From assembly GCA_029862045.1 (NCBI GenBank), contig JAOTYE010000003.1, forward strand, positions 124,001 through 188,000: a stretch of DNA of 64,000 nucleotides. Reading direction: 5' to 3'. Made by a program: the position numbers and the translations under genes. The notes beneath the pieces were generated by a model that saw only the letters and a list, made by a program, of their open reading frames with translations, was not told the origin of the DNA and did no database searches. This DNA is from Gammaproteobacteria bacterium (GTDB lineage Bacteria; Pseudomonadota; Gammaproteobacteria; Steroidobacterales; Woeseiaceae). Positions 34,221 to 43,943 of the stretch are shown piece after piece. Within the stretch, counting starts at the first letter, position 1. The number at the start of each line of letters is the position of its first letter.

Positions 34221-34739
34221 ATTCAGGCAAAGGAACAAGAAACGAGCATCGCGTCGTCGAGTGGTTTTCCGCCGGTTGCCCGGGCGGATGCGCGTATCCT
34301 GATTCTCGGTAGCTTGCCCGGGCAGCGCTCGTTGCGTGTCGGGCAGTATTACGCACATCCGCAGAACGCTTTCTGGAAAATAATGCGCGAAATCACGGGC
34401 GCCGCAGGGTCCTACGAGCAGCGCTGTGATGTGCTTCTCGAATACGGTGTTGCGCTGTGGGACGTTCTCGCGGAATCCGTTCGCCCGGGCAGCATGGACG
34501 CGCATATTGCGATGGAGACCGCAGAAGTTAATGATTTCAAGAGTTTTTTTGCAATGCACCGCGCCATCCAGCTGGTCGGCTTCAACGGCAAGAAAGCCGC
34601 CCAGATCTTCCGGCGATTCGTTGTGCTTGATGACGCGGTCGGAGCGAGGCAATTTGAGACCTTGCCGTCGACGAGCCCAGCTTATGCTTCAATGGCGTAC
34701 GCACAAAAACTCTCGAAGTGGCGCACGGTCATTACCTAA
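34221..34739 (+). CDS. Hypoxanthine/uracil-DNA glycosylase (UDG family 6), AUU start
   Basis: Base-excision repair enzyme that removes deaminated bases (hypoxanthine). The 172 residues contain ADARILILGSLPGQRSL, YYAHPQNAFWKIMREI with the conserved Asn, and the late motif LPSTSPAYASM, all diagnostic of the DNA-deoxyinosine glycosylase group. Family members start some 15 residues before the FPPVARADAR motif. In this frame there is no ATG, GTG or TTG between the stop at 34200-34202 and TTG 34314, which lies past the active-site motif. ATT 34221 follows GGGGAG by six bases, so I take it as the start. Confidence 0.82.
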   Translation: MQAKEQETSIASSSGFPPVARADARILILGSLPGQRSLRVGQYYAHPQNAFWKIMREITGAAGSYEQRCDVLLEYGVALWDVLAESVRPGSMDAHIAMETAEVNDFKSFFAMHRAIQLVGFNGKKAAQIFRRFVVLDDAVGARQFETLPSTSPAYASMAYAQKLSKWRTVIT

Positions 34740-34757
34740 CAAGAACAGGAGAAGACG

Positions 34758-35125
34758 ATGATTGGTTACGTGACCATCGGCACGAACAAATTTGATGAGG
34801 CCGCGAAGTTCTATGATGAATTGTTTGCAATGGTGGGTGCCGGTCGAGCGATGGAGGGTGATACATTCATCGCCTGGTCAACCGGACCAACAGCGCCGGC
34901 CGTCTCGATCACCAAACCGTTCAACAATGAGGCGGCAACGGTTGGCAACGGAGTGATGGTGGCGATCGTGATGGATGCGCCGGACAAAGTCGATGCGTTT
35001 CACGCCAGGGCAATCGAACTCGGCGGCACCGATGAAGGGGCACCTGGCGCCCGTTTCGGCAATTTCTACGCCGGCTATTTTCGCGACCTGGATGGCAACA
35101 AGCTGAATGCATTCTGTATTACGCA

Positions 35126-35129
<4 letters not shown>
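34758..35129 (+). CDS. VOC (glyoxalase/dioxygenase) superfamily protein
   Basis: A 123-residue single-domain VOC protein: MIGYVTIGTNKFDEAAKFYD, and the C-terminal YFRDLDGNKLNAFCI typical of metal-binding VOC folds (DxxGNxL). It resembles lactoylglutathione-lyase-like proteins whose substrate is unknown. ATG 34758 follows AGGAG. Its stop overlaps the start of the MAPEG gene (TTGA), so the pair is translationally coupled, perhaps in a shared detoxification role. Confidence 0.85.
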
Positions 35130-35835
<706 letters not shown>

Positions 35836-35886
35836 CTAGCAATACAAACAGCGTATGTGTACAAAGAAAAAAGCACCGACCAGTTA

Positions 35887-36921
35887 ATGCTGATGGCGAC
35901 TATTGTCTCGAATCTCAAAGAGCCAGAAGGGCTGCGCTACAATGGCGCCGCCGTGCTGTACTCTGTCGCCGGCTACCTGGCCGGCTTTACCGGACTCTTT
36001 TATCCCGCCTGGCCCGTCAATGTGCTCGCGACGCTGCTGCTTGCCCACGCAATGACGATTGCCGCATATCTGATCCATGATTGCGGCCACAACCTGGTTT
36101 TCAAGCGCGGCCAGAACAATGCGCGCCTCGGCAGGTTCATGAGCTGGATCTGTGGTGCGGCATATGGCACGTACGAGGACATGCGTTACAAACACTTTCG
36201 GCACCATGTTGATAATGATGATGTGGTTTGGTTTGAATACGACGAGTTCTTCGAGAAGCACCCAATAGTATTGCGCGCCACGCGGTTTCTGGAGTGGTTC
36301 TATATTCCGGCGCACGACCTGATCATGCACTTCATCATGGTCTTCACGTCATTCATCATTCCTCAACGTCGTGATCAGCGTTCGCGCAACGTCGTGGTAA
36401 TACTGATTCGTGGCAGCCTGTTCATCGCGCTGTTGCTTTTCTTCCCAAGAGCGGCGCTGCTCTATGTGATTGCCTACATGCTAATGATGCACGTGCTGCG
36501 CTTCACGGATGCCTTGCAGCACGACTACCCCTATAACGCGACGCTGTTTCAATACGTGCAGCCACCACACAAGGGCGATTTCGACTGGGAGCAAGAGCAC
36601 ACGTTCAGTGTGCCGCTGTCATTGCGCTATCCGCGAATCAATTGGCTGACCCTGAATTTCGGCTATCACAACGCCCATCATTCGAACATGAATGTGCCGT
36701 GGTATCGACTACCGAGGCTGCACCAGGAGTTGACCGGTGGCGATCCCGAAAAGGTCATTCCCCTCGCGTCGCAGCTCAGGCTCTATCACCGCAATCGCGC
36801 GCTTAGAGTCAGCAATCCGCAAACCGACGACTATCCACAGGGTGGCGATTACCTGCGCTACGCTCGGCTGGGCGAAGGACCGATAGGCGGCAACGCGGCA
36901 TCGTTTTTGACCTCGTTTTAA
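35887..36921 (+). CDS. Membrane fatty-acid desaturase family protein
   Basis: A 344-residue integral membrane di-iron enzyme. The three histidine boxes are HDCGHN, HFRHH and HNAHHS, spaced as in fatty-acid desaturases, with paired hydrophobic segments between (GYLAGFTGLFYPAWPVNVLA, SLFIALLLFFPRAALLYVIA). Substrate could be acyl lipids or carotenoids. The start is uncertain: ATG 35887 is taken here; ATG 35893 and ATG 35833 are in frame, and none has a clear ribosome site. The gene is divergent from the PII gene. Confidence 0.88.
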   Translation: MLMATIVSNLKEPEGLRYNGAAVLYSVAGYLAGFTGLFYPAWPVNVLATLLLAHAMTIAAYLIHDCGHNLVFKRGQNNARLGRFMSWICGAAYGTYEDMRYKHFRHHVDNDDVVWFEYDEFFEKHPIVLRATRFLEWFYIPAHDLIMHFIMVFTSFIIPQRRDQRSRNVVVILIRGSLFIALLLFFPRAALLYVIAYMLMMHVLRFTDALQHDYPYNATLFQYVQPPHKGDFDWEQEHTFSVPLSLRYPRINWLTLNFGYHNAHHSNMNVPWYRLPRLHQELTGGDPEKVIPLASQLRLYHRNRALRVSNPQTDDYPQGGDYLRYARLGEGPIGGNAASFLTSF

Positions 36922-36953
36922 TGACATTCTGAGTTGCCAAAAGGGGATTTGAG

Positions 36954-37331
36954 ATGAGTGATTCCAACGAAGTAGGCAAGATTGGCTGGATCGATATGAC
37001 GGTCGACGACGCGCCCGGCGTGCGTGACTTCTATAAAGCCGTCGTCGGTTGGGAGACTGATGATGTGGACACGGGCGGCTACAGCGACTACGTCATGAAG
37101 ATGCCGGTGTCGGGTGAGGGCGTAGCGGGTGTTTGTCACGCGCGTGGCAGCAACGCGGAGCTGCCGTCCGGGTGGCTGATTTACATCGTCGTGGCTTATG
37201 TCGAAGCAAGCGCGGCCGCCTGCACCTCGAACGGTGGCAGAATAGTTGTCGAACCGCGCGGACTTGCCGGTGGCCGATTCTGCGTGGTTGCAGATCCGGG
37301 TGGATCCATTGCGGCGCTTTATCAACCGTAA
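36954..37331 (+). CDS. VOC superfamily protein
   Basis: A 125-residue glyoxalase-fold protein: IGWIDMTVDDAPGVRDFYKA, VVGWETDDVDTGGYSDYVMK and GGRFCVVADPGGSIAALYQ match the VOC group annotated as predicted enzymes related to lactoylglutathione lyase. ATG 36954 follows AAGGGG at good spacing. It lies 31 bp upstream of the LuxR-type regulator in the same direction and may share its transcript. Substrate unknown. Confidence 0.85.
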   Translation: MSDSNEVGKIGWIDMTVDDAPGVRDFYKAVVGWETDDVDTGGYSDYVMKMPVSGEGVAGVCHARGSNAELPSGWLIYIVVAYVEASAAACTSNGGRIVVEPRGLAGGRFCVVADPGGSIAALYQP

Positions 37332-37362
37332 ATCGGGCGATATCTGACATAAGGACGATCCT

Positions 37363-38157
37363 GTGAGGACCCGTTTTGATGCGCCCGAGTGGCAAAACGC
37401 TGTTGCGACACTCATTCGCAGCGGTGACGCCCTTGCAACCTGTAATGCGCTGGTCGCAGCGATCGGCCTTGTAGTCGATCACGAGGGCACCTGTCTGCTT
37501 GCGTTTCATGAAGATGCACCGCCCGATATTGTCCACCACACACTCGAACCGGCCGGTGCCAGGCACTACCTCGATCGGTATCTGGCCGGCCCTTACCTGC
37601 TGGATCCGCTGTATCAACTCGCATTACGTGATGACAAGCCGTCTCTGTGCCGGTTTCGGGACCAGACGCCCGATCGGTTTCGTTCGAGTGAGTACTACCG
37701 GCAGTATTGTGAGCGAACGCACCTCCTTGATGAAATGGATTTTCTGCTCGACGTGTCGGATCGCAGTACATTGGCACTTGTCGTGGGCCGCCGGGAGAAG
37801 ATGTTCACCAAAGCGGAACTCGATCGACTCAGCCTTATTGAGCAGATCGTGCACGCGGCCATGCGCAATATCTGGGAGCGATGGCCGAAAGGTCAGAGCG
37901 TCTATGAACGTGACGACAGCTTGCACCGGCGACTGACCCAATGCTTCGAAAATTTCGGCGAAGCGTTGCTGACAGACAGAGAGCGCGAAATAACCCAGCT
38001 GCTGTTACGAGGCCATTCGGCGAAGTCGATCGCGCACGAGTTGCAGATCGCACCCGGGACGGTCATGGTGCACAAGCGCAACCTGTTCGCAAAACTCGGC
38101 ATTACGTCCCAATACGAGCTGTTTTCGCGATTTATCGAGGATCTGTCGCGCTCCTGA
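37363..38157 (+). CDS. LuxR-family transcriptional regulator
   Basis: A 264-residue regulator. The C-terminal 60 residues are a LuxR/GerE helix-turn-helix ([40 protein letters not shown]). The N-terminal 190 residues form an alpha/beta sensor region ([40 protein letters not shown]) without an autoinducer-domain signature that I can identify. GTG 37363 has AAGGA at ideal spacing. It lies just upstream of liuA in the same direction and could control it, though that is only positional inference. Confidence 0.88.
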   Translation: MRTRFDAPEWQNAVATLIRSGDALATCNALVAAIGLVVDHEGTCLLAFHEDAPPDIVHHTLEPAGARHYLDRYLAGPYLLDPLYQLALRDDKPSLCRFRDQTPDRFRSSEYYRQYCERTHLLDEMDFLLDVSDRSTLALVVGRREKMFTKAELDRLSLIEQIVHAAMRNIWERWPKGQSVYERDDSLHRRLTQCFENFGEALLTDREREITQLLLRGHSAKSIAHELQIAPGTVMVHKRNLFAKLGITSQYELFSRFIEDLSRS

Positions 38158-38239
38158 GGACCGATACCTGCCTTATGGTATTCATCTGATCCCCGCAATT
38201 GGGACAATCAAATACCCTCATTTTCAGGCTGTATCGCTT

Positions 38240-39391
38240 ATGTTGGATTTCGATTTTGGTCTTGGCGAAGAAATTGACCTGTTGCGGGAGACGGTGCATG
38301 CGTTTGCGACAGACAGGATTGCGCCGCGGGCGTCTGATATCGATGCTGATAACGAGTTTCCCCGCGACTTGTGGCCGGAGCTTGGCGAACTGGGTTTGCT
38401 GGGTATTACGGTCGCGGAAGAGTACGGTGGCGCCGGACTCGGATATCTCGCACACGTCGTTGCGATGGAGGAAATCAGCAGGGCGTCGGCGTCGATCGGC
38501 CTGTCGTATGGGGCACATTCCAATCTCTGCGTGAACCAATTGCACCGCTGGGGCAGCGAAGAGCAGCGAGCAAGGCACCTGCCTGCGCTCGTTTCCGGCG
38601 AGCACCTCGGTGCCCTGGCGATGAGCGAGCCTGGTGCGGGCTCCGACATCATGAGCATGCGCACAAGCGCAGTCCGTGACGGTGATGACTACATTCTGAA
38701 CGGTTCCAAAATGTGGATCACGAATGCGCCGCAGGCGGACGTGCTGATCGTTTATGCAGTCACTGACGCTGACAGCGGCCGACTTAGTGCGTTTGTTGTC
38801 GAGCGCGGTACTCCGGGCCTTTCGACACCGCAAAAACTCGACAAGCTGGGTATGCGCGGCTCGGACACCAGCGAGGTGCTGTTCGAGGACTGTCGCGTGC
38901 CCGTTGCCAATCTGCTTGCAAGCGAAGGCAAGGGCGCTGCGATATTGATGAGCGGTCTCGATTACGAGCGCCTCGTCCTCGCGGGCGGCCCATTGGGAAT
39001 CATGCGCTCGTGCATGGACATCGTCTTGCCCTACGTTCACGATCGCAAGCAATTTGGCCAGGCAATCGGAGAGTTTCAGCTGATGCAGGGCAAGATCGCC
39101 GACATGTATACGGCGATGAACAGTTGTCGCGCCTACGTGTACGCGGTAGCGCAAGCGACCGATCGCGAACAGACTACCCGTTTCGATGCAGCAGGCTGTA
39201 TTCTGGTCGCTGCAGAGAAAGCGACGTGGATGGCGTGCGAGACTATCCAGGCACTCGGCGGCAATGGTTACATCAACGAGTATCCGGCCGGGCGCCTGCT
39301 TCGCGACGCCAAACTCTACGAAATCGGTGCCGGCACGAGTGAGATACGGCGCATGTTGATCGGCCGCGAGTTATTTAATGCCAGTAATTGA
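38240..39391 (+). CDS. liuA: Isovaleryl-CoA dehydrogenase
   Basis: FAD enzyme of leucine degradation converting isovaleryl-CoA to 3-methylcrotonyl-CoA. The 383 residues have the ACAD signatures [34 protein letters not shown] and the C-terminal [20 protein letters not shown]. The catalytic base fits the isovaleryl-CoA type: [17 protein letters not shown] carries the Glu in helix G (YERLVL). It overlaps liuB by 14 bp, and liuA-liuB adjacency supports the assignment. Confidence 0.94.
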   Translation: MLDFDFGLGEEIDLLRETVHAFATDRIAPRASDIDADNEFPRDLWPELGELGLLGITVAEEYGGAGLGYLAHVVAMEEISRASASIGLSYGAHSNLCVNQLHRWGSEEQRARHLPALVSGEHLGALAMSEPGAGSDIMSMRTSAVRDGDDYILNGSKMWITNAPQADVLIVYAVTDADSGRLSAFVVERGTPGLSTPQKLDKLGMRGSDTSEVLFEDCRVPVANLLASEGKGAAILMSGLDYERLVLAGGPLGIMRSCMDIVLPYVHDRKQFGQAIGEFQLMQGKIADMYTAMNSCRAYVYAVAQATDREQTTRFDAAGCILVAAEKATWMACETIQALGGNGYINEYPAGRLLRDAKLYEIGAGTSEIRRMLIGRELFNASN

Positions 39392-40988
39392 AACCAAGAT
39401 CGATCGCGATTCGGAGGACTTTCAACAGAACTCGGCCGCCAACACGGCGCTGGCCGAAGACCTCCGCGAAGTCAGAGATCAGATTCTGACGGGCGGATCC
39501 GCACGCTCGCGCGAGCGCCACCTCGTACGTGGCAAATTGTTGCCACGTGATCGCATTGACACATTGATCGACGATGGATCTCCGTTTCTCGAAATCGGCA
39601 TGCTGGCGGCGCACGGTGTGTACGGTGACGACGTGCCCGCCGCGGGTCTAATTGCCGGTGTCGGCCGTGTCAACGACGTCGAATGCATGATCGTAGCCAA
39701 CGACGCGACCGTGAAAGGCGGTACTTACTATCCGCTAACCGTAAAGAAGCACCTTCGTGCCCAGGAGATCGCCGAACAAAATCGTCTGCCGTGCATCTAT
39801 CTCGTCGACTCGGGCGGTGCGTTCCTGCCGCGCCAGGACGAGGTATTTCCCGACCGTGACCACTTCGGCCGTATCTTCTATAACCAGGCACGCATGTCAG
39901 CAAAGGGCATTGCGCAAATCGCGGCGGTGATGGGGTCTTGCACCGCGGGAGGCGCGTACGTCCCTGCGATGTGCGACGAGGCGATAATTGTCCGCAATCA
40001 GGGCACGATCTTTCTCGGTGGGCCGCCGCTGGTCAAAGCGGCGACGGGCGAAATCGTCGATGCCGAATCATTGGGTGGCGGCAGCGTCCATTCGCGAATC
40101 TCGGGCGTCACCGATCATCTGGCCGACGACGACACGCACGCATTGATGATCGCCCGCGAAATCGTCGCCAATCTGAATTTGTCGAAGCGCGTCGACCTGA
40201 AACTCCGCGAACCAGTGGATCCCGAGTATCCTCCCGATGATATTTACGGCATCGTGTCACGTGAATACCGTTTCCCGTACGACGTACGCGAGGTGATCGC
40301 ACGTATCGTGGATGGCTCCGAGTTTCAGGAGTTCAAGAAGCTCTACGGATCTACGCTCGTTTGTGGTTTTGCGCACGTCGACGGCTGTCCGGTTGGTATC
40401 GTCGCGAACAACGGCATATTGTTTATGGAATCCGCGCAAAAAGGCGCGCACTTCATACAACTGTGTAATCGCCGCGGTATCCCGCTCGTATTCTTGCAGA
40501 ACATCACCGGCTTTATGGTGGGCAAGCGCGTCGAACATGCCGGTATTGCGAAAGAGGGTGCGAAGATGGTCAATGCCGTGGCGACGGCGACCGTACCGAA
40601 ATTCACGGTCGTTATTGGCGGATCATTCGGTGCCGGCAACTACGCGATGTGCGGTCGAGCGTATAACCCGCGCATGATCTGGATGTGGCCAAACGCGCGC
40701 ATTTCGGTTATGGGCGGAGAACAGGCAGCCATCGTGCTAGCGACGGTCAAGCGCGAGGGACTCGAGTCGCGAGGTGACGAGTGGACCGAAGAACAGCAGG
40801 CCGAGTTCGAGTCCAGCATTCGTGATCAGTACGAATCGCAGGGGCATCCTTATTATGCGAGTGCGCGGCTGTGGGATGACGGCGTCATCGATCCGGTCGA
40901 TACCCGCAAGGTACTGGCGCTCGGACTGTCGGCAGCCATGAATCGGCCGCGCGACGACGAGACGCCGTTCGGTATTTTCAGAATGTAG
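39378..40988 (+). CDS. liuB: Methylcrotonyl-CoA carboxylase beta subunit (carboxyltransferase)
   Basis: The 536-residue carboxyltransferase of the biotin-dependent enzyme that carboxylates 3-methylcrotonyl-CoA in leucine catabolism. Motifs are [59 protein letters not shown] and [20 protein letters not shown]. Length and the coupling to liuA fit. The biotin-carrying alpha subunit (liuD) and liuC/liuE, usually next door, are absent from this window, so the holoenzyme needs a distant partner. Confidence 0.95.
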   Translation: MPVIETKIDRDSEDFQQNSAANTALAEDLREVRDQILTGGSARSRERHLVRGKLLPRDRIDTLIDDGSPFLEIGMLAAHGVYGDDVPAAGLIAGVGRVNDVECMIVANDATVKGGTYYPLTVKKHLRAQEIAEQNRLPCIYLVDSGGAFLPRQDEVFPDRDHFGRIFYNQARMSAKGIAQIAAVMGSCTAGGAYVPAMCDEAIIVRNQGTIFLGGPPLVKAATGEIVDAESLGGGSVHSRISGVTDHLADDDTHALMIAREIVANLNLSKRVDLKLREPVDPEYPPDDIYGIVSREYRFPYDVREVIARIVDGSEFQEFKKLYGSTLVCGFAHVDGCPVGIVANNGILFMESAQKGAHFIQLCNRRGIPLVFLQNITGFMVGKRVEHAGIAKEGAKMVNAVATATVPKFTVVIGGSFGAGNYAMCGRAYNPRMIWMWPNARISVMGGEQAAIVLATVKREGLESRGDEWTEEQQAEFESSIRDQYESQGHPYYASARLWDDGVIDPVDTRKVLALGLSAAMNRPRDDETPFGIFRM

Positions 40989-41047
40989 CTCCCTGAACCG
41001 GGTCGTCCATGCGGTATGATGGCCGTTCGACTTGGGAGCGAATATTC

Positions 41048-41119
41048 ATGTCAACACGCGAAGGCAAATCGCTGTTTGCCACGGGCGATTGTCGCGGCAA
41101 CGAGGGTAAGCCTCGGTGA
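41048..41119 (+). CDS. Possible 23-codon leader peptide
   Basis: A short open frame, ATG to TGA, preceded by GGGAG at workable spacing, encodes 23 residues (MSTREGKSLFATG... ending GKPR). Its stop overlaps the GTG start of the phosphotransferase as GTGA, so its translation could couple to the next gene. It contains a GGCAAA-TCGCTG-TTTGCC stem-loop. There is no run of a regulatory amino acid. It may be only a chance frame. Confidence 0.3.
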   Translation: MSTREGKSLFATGDCRGNEGKPR

Positions 41120-42183
41120 GTACTCGGCAGGAGCAAAACACGGGTACTCGTGACGTCGCCGAGGCGCATCGATTCGATGTTGGCCAACTCGAAGAATACA
41201 TGGCATCGCATGTGGAGAGCTTTCGCGGGCCGCTCGAGGTCAGCCAGTTCAAAGGTGGCCAGTCCAATCCGACCTACCTGCTCGAAGCGGATTCCGGCAA
41301 CTACGTGTTGCGCCGCAAGCCGCCCGGCAAACTCCTGCAGTCCGCGCATGCCGTCGATCGGGAGTACCGTATTATCAGCGCGTTGTATGGCGCCGATTTT
41401 CCGGTGCCGCGCCCGTATGTGTTGTGTGAAGACGATGAGGTCATCGGCACGATGTTCTTCATCATGGAATACGTTGACGGCCGAATATTCTGGGAGCTGG
41501 ACTTGCCGCATGCGAATTCCGCGGGTCGCGCGGCGCTGTATGACAACGTCAACGAGACGATCGCCAGGCTGCACAGCTTCGATTACGAGGCCCTTGGGCT
41601 CGAGGACTACGGCAAACCAGGCAACTATTTTACGCGACAGGTATCACGCTGGAGCGGCCAATACCGCGCGTCGGAGACCGGTCAGATTGAATCGATGGAC
41701 GCGCTCATGGAGTGGTTGCCTGAGAATATTCCGGATGATGAGTCCGCCGGAATCGTCCATGGCGACTTTCGCCTCGACAACATGATCGTGCACCCAGTCG
41801 AACCCAGAGTCATCGCGGTACTCGACTGGGAACTCTCAACAATCGGCCATCCGCTCGCCGACTTCACGTATCACCTGATGGCCTGGCAAATGCCGGAGAT
41901 CGGCATCGGTTCGACGGGTCTGCTCGACAAGGACCTGGCCGGGTTGGGAATACCTGACGAGGACGCGTACACGGCACTGTATTGCGAACGTACCGGACGA
42001 ACAGAGGGCATCGCAAATCGCAACTTTTACTCGGCCTTTAATTTCTTTCGATTGGCGGCTATCTTGCAAGGCATTGCGGGACGCGTTCGCGACGGCACGG
42101 CGGCAAGTGCCCATGCGGCGCAGGCAGTGAAAGCCGTCTCCCCACTGGCGGAACTGGGTTGGCAATACGCAACTCGCGGTTGA
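41116..42183 (+). CDS. ACAD10/11-like phosphotransferase (APH fold)
   Basis: A 355-residue kinase-fold protein. The sequence FKGGQSNPTYLLEADSGNYV, RRKPPGKLLQSAHAVDREYR, catalytic VHGDFRLDNMI and metal-site LDWELSTIGHPLADF is that of the aminoglycoside-phosphotransferase domain in mammalian ACAD10/ACAD11. A bacterial relative, LvaA, phosphorylates 4-hydroxyacyl-CoA in levulinate catabolism. Placement among acyl-CoA dehydrogenases and hydratases suggests an acyl-CoA kinase here too. GTG 41116 is the only suitable start. Confidence 0.88.
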   Translation: MSTRQEQNTGTRDVAEAHRFDVGQLEEYMASHVESFRGPLEVSQFKGGQSNPTYLLEADSGNYVLRRKPPGKLLQSAHAVDREYRIISALYGADFPVPRPYVLCEDDEVIGTMFFIMEYVDGRIFWELDLPHANSAGRAALYDNVNETIARLHSFDYEALGLEDYGKPGNYFTRQVSRWSGQYRASETGQIESMDALMEWLPENIPDDESAGIVHGDFRLDNMIVHPVEPRVIAVLDWELSTIGHPLADFTYHLMAWQMPEIGIGSTGLLDKDLAGLGIPDEDAYTALYCERTGRTEGIANRNFYSAFNFFRLAAILQGIAGRVRDGTAASAHAAQAVKAVSPLAELGWQYATRG

Positions 42184-42206
42184 ATCCTATTGGTATCAGG
42201 AAATTC

Positions 42207-43064
42207 ATGACACTTAATTACGACGAGCTGATGGCGACATCGGTCGACGATCTTCAGCTCAGTTACGCTGACACTGAGACGATGCTCTACGCGCAGAGCA
42301 TCGGTTTCGGGCGTGACCCGCTTAACCTTAAAGAACTACCGTACGTCTACGAGCAGGGGCGCCCGTTGCGCACGGTACCGTCAATGGCCAGCATACTTGT
42401 ACCGGACATGTTTCCGCCGGATCTTGGCTGGGACTTCACGCAAGTGCTGCACGCTGAGCAGCGCTTGCACCTGCATCGTCCTCTGCCTGCCGCGGCCGAA
42501 CTGCTGGTAAACAAGCGCATTGTCGATGTCTATGATCGTGGGCCGAAACGTGGCGCCATGATTCTGTTCGAGGCGGAAGGGCGGCTTGCGAAAGACGATA
42601 CCGCTATTTTTACGCTCGGCATGACGGTCATTGCGCGTGGCGACGGCGGGTTCGGCGGCGTAAGCGGGTCCGGGCCGGCGCCGCACCGCGCGCCGCGGCG
42701 TGATCCTGATCTTTACTGCGAGAGTGGCACGCGCGTCGACCAGGCATTGCTTTTTCGACTAAACGGAGACCGAAATCCGCTACATGCCGATCCATCGACG
42801 GCAACAGCGGCAGGATTTCAGGTGCCGATATTGCATGGGCTTTGCACCTATGGCATCGCATGCGGTGCGATTTTGCGGACCATCTGTGACTACGACTACA
42901 CCTTGATCGAGGCATTCGACGCGCGTTTTTCGTCTCCGGTAATGCCCGGTGATACGATCAGGACCGACATGTGGCAGGACGGCAATATCGTGTCCTTCCG
43001 ATGCACAGCGATAGAGCGCGACGTCATGGTGTTGCGCAATGGAAAGTGTACTTTGGCAACCTAG
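42207..43064 (+). CDS. MaoC-like double hot-dog dehydratase
   Basis: A 285-residue protein with two hot-dog domains, as in peroxisomal multifunctional enzyme hydratase 2. The second half carries the catalytic LNGDRNPLHADPSTATAAGF and VPILHGLCTYGIA motif of (R)-specific enoyl-CoA hydratases. The first half is the non-catalytic hot dog. ATG 42207 follows AGGA. It follows the phosphotransferase by 23 bp and overlaps the region before the next hydratase by a few codons only if longer starts are used there. Confidence 0.88.
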   Translation: MTLNYDELMATSVDDLQLSYADTETMLYAQSIGFGRDPLNLKELPYVYEQGRPLRTVPSMASILVPDMFPPDLGWDFTQVLHAEQRLHLHRPLPAAAELLVNKRIVDVYDRGPKRGAMILFEAEGRLAKDDTAIFTLGMTVIARGDGGFGGVSGSGPAPHRAPRRDPDLYCESGTRVDQALLFRLNGDRNPLHADPSTATAAGFQVPILHGLCTYGIACGAILRTICDYDYTLIEAFDARFSSPVMPGDTIRTDMWQDGNIVSFRCTAIERDVMVLRNGKCTLAT

Positions 43065-43077
43065 CTGGATACCCCTG

Positions 43078-43869
43078 ATGAGTGAACCGGTAACACTGTC
43101 GATCGATGGCCACATCGCGCAGGTGATGCTGAACAGACCTGACAAGGCCAACGCGCTCAACCTGGAGATGTTTGACGCGCTTGGCGACGCCGGCAAGAAA
43201 CTGGCGTCCGATCGATCGCTGCGCGCCGTAATCCTGCATGGTGCCGGCGCCAATTTTTGCGCGGGCATCGATGTTGACCTGTTTCGGCAAGGCGATGTGA
43301 TCGTCGACGCACAATCAATGGCGCCCGTCGCCCCGTCACCCGCCAACCGCTTTCAGCGCGCGGCCTATGCCTGGCGCGAGCTGCCGATTCCGGTCATTTG
43401 CGCCATAACGGGCGTCGCCTATGGTGGGGGCCTGCAAATCGCGCTCGGTGCCGATCTGCGGTACGCAGCAGGCGATGCGCGCCTGTCGATCATGGAGATC
43501 AAATGGGGTCTGATTCCTGATATGGCCATCAGCACGACCTTGCGGGATATTCTGCCGGTCGACCGCGTCAAGGAACTCGCCTGGTCGGGAAGACCTGTAG
43601 GAGGCGAGGAAGCGCTGCGATTGGGTATCGTCACGGCGCTGCACGACGATCCGCTGGGCGCGGCCAAGGAGATGGCAACAGCACTCTGCGCGAAATCGCC
43701 CGACGCAATCCGATCAATGAAACGACTGTTCAACGCCGCCTGGCAGATGCCGGAGGCCGATGCCCTGGCGCTGGAAGCGAAACTCCAGATGGGCGTTTTT
43801 GGCAAGCAGAATCAGCTCGAGGCTGTGATGGCGAACATTGAGAAGCGTGTGCCGGATTTCAGAGATTGA
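43078..43869 (+). CDS. Enoyl-CoA hydratase/isomerase family protein
   Basis: A 263-residue crotonase. Motifs: VMLNRPDKANALNLEMFDAL, the oxyanion-hole AVILHGAGANFCAGID and ITGVAYGGGLQIALGADLR, and SIMEIKWGLIPDMAISTTLR. The usual first catalytic Glu position in the GGxxLAxxxD helix region is not obvious, while an Asp/Glu late in the fold is present, so isomerase or hydrolase activity is possible. ATG 43078 starts at the domain; a longer frame from 43039 would overlap the MaoC gene. Confidence 0.88.
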   Translation: MSEPVTLSIDGHIAQVMLNRPDKANALNLEMFDALGDAGKKLASDRSLRAVILHGAGANFCAGIDVDLFRQGDVIVDAQSMAPVAPSPANRFQRAAYAWRELPIPVICAITGVAYGGGLQIALGADLRYAAGDARLSIMEIKWGLIPDMAISTTLRDILPVDRVKELAWSGRPVGGEEALRLGIVTALHDDPLGAAKEMATALCAKSPDAIRSMKRLFNAAWQMPEADALALEAKLQMGVFGKQNQLEAVMANIEKRVPDFRD

Positions 43870-43877
43870 TTGGTCTC

Positions 43878-43909
43878 AGTTCCGATCGGAACTAAGCCTG
43901 TCCCGGGAC
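43878..43909. repeat. Two adjacent perfect palindromes
   Basis: AGTTCCGATCGGAACT (43878-43893) is a perfect 16-bp palindrome. GTCCCGGGAC (43900-43909) is a perfect 10-bp palindrome beginning 7 bp later. They fill the short gap after the crotonase gene. The second resembles the stem core of the hairpin at 56393-56467 (CTGTCCGGGACAG), so it may be a decayed relative, or both may be binding sites. Confidence 0.5.
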
Positions 43910-43943
43910 GGTCCAATCCACATAATGTGGTCGAAGTGCTGTA

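Noticed and set aside
33936-34652. A 238-codon version of the small Cys protein
   Set aside because: The upstream 163 codons are antisense to the glycosylase gene; the signal peptide and GGAGA site place the start at 34163.
34314-34739. TTG 34314 as start of the glycosylase
   Set aside because: It would remove the ARILILGS part of the active-site motif, which is conserved in the family.
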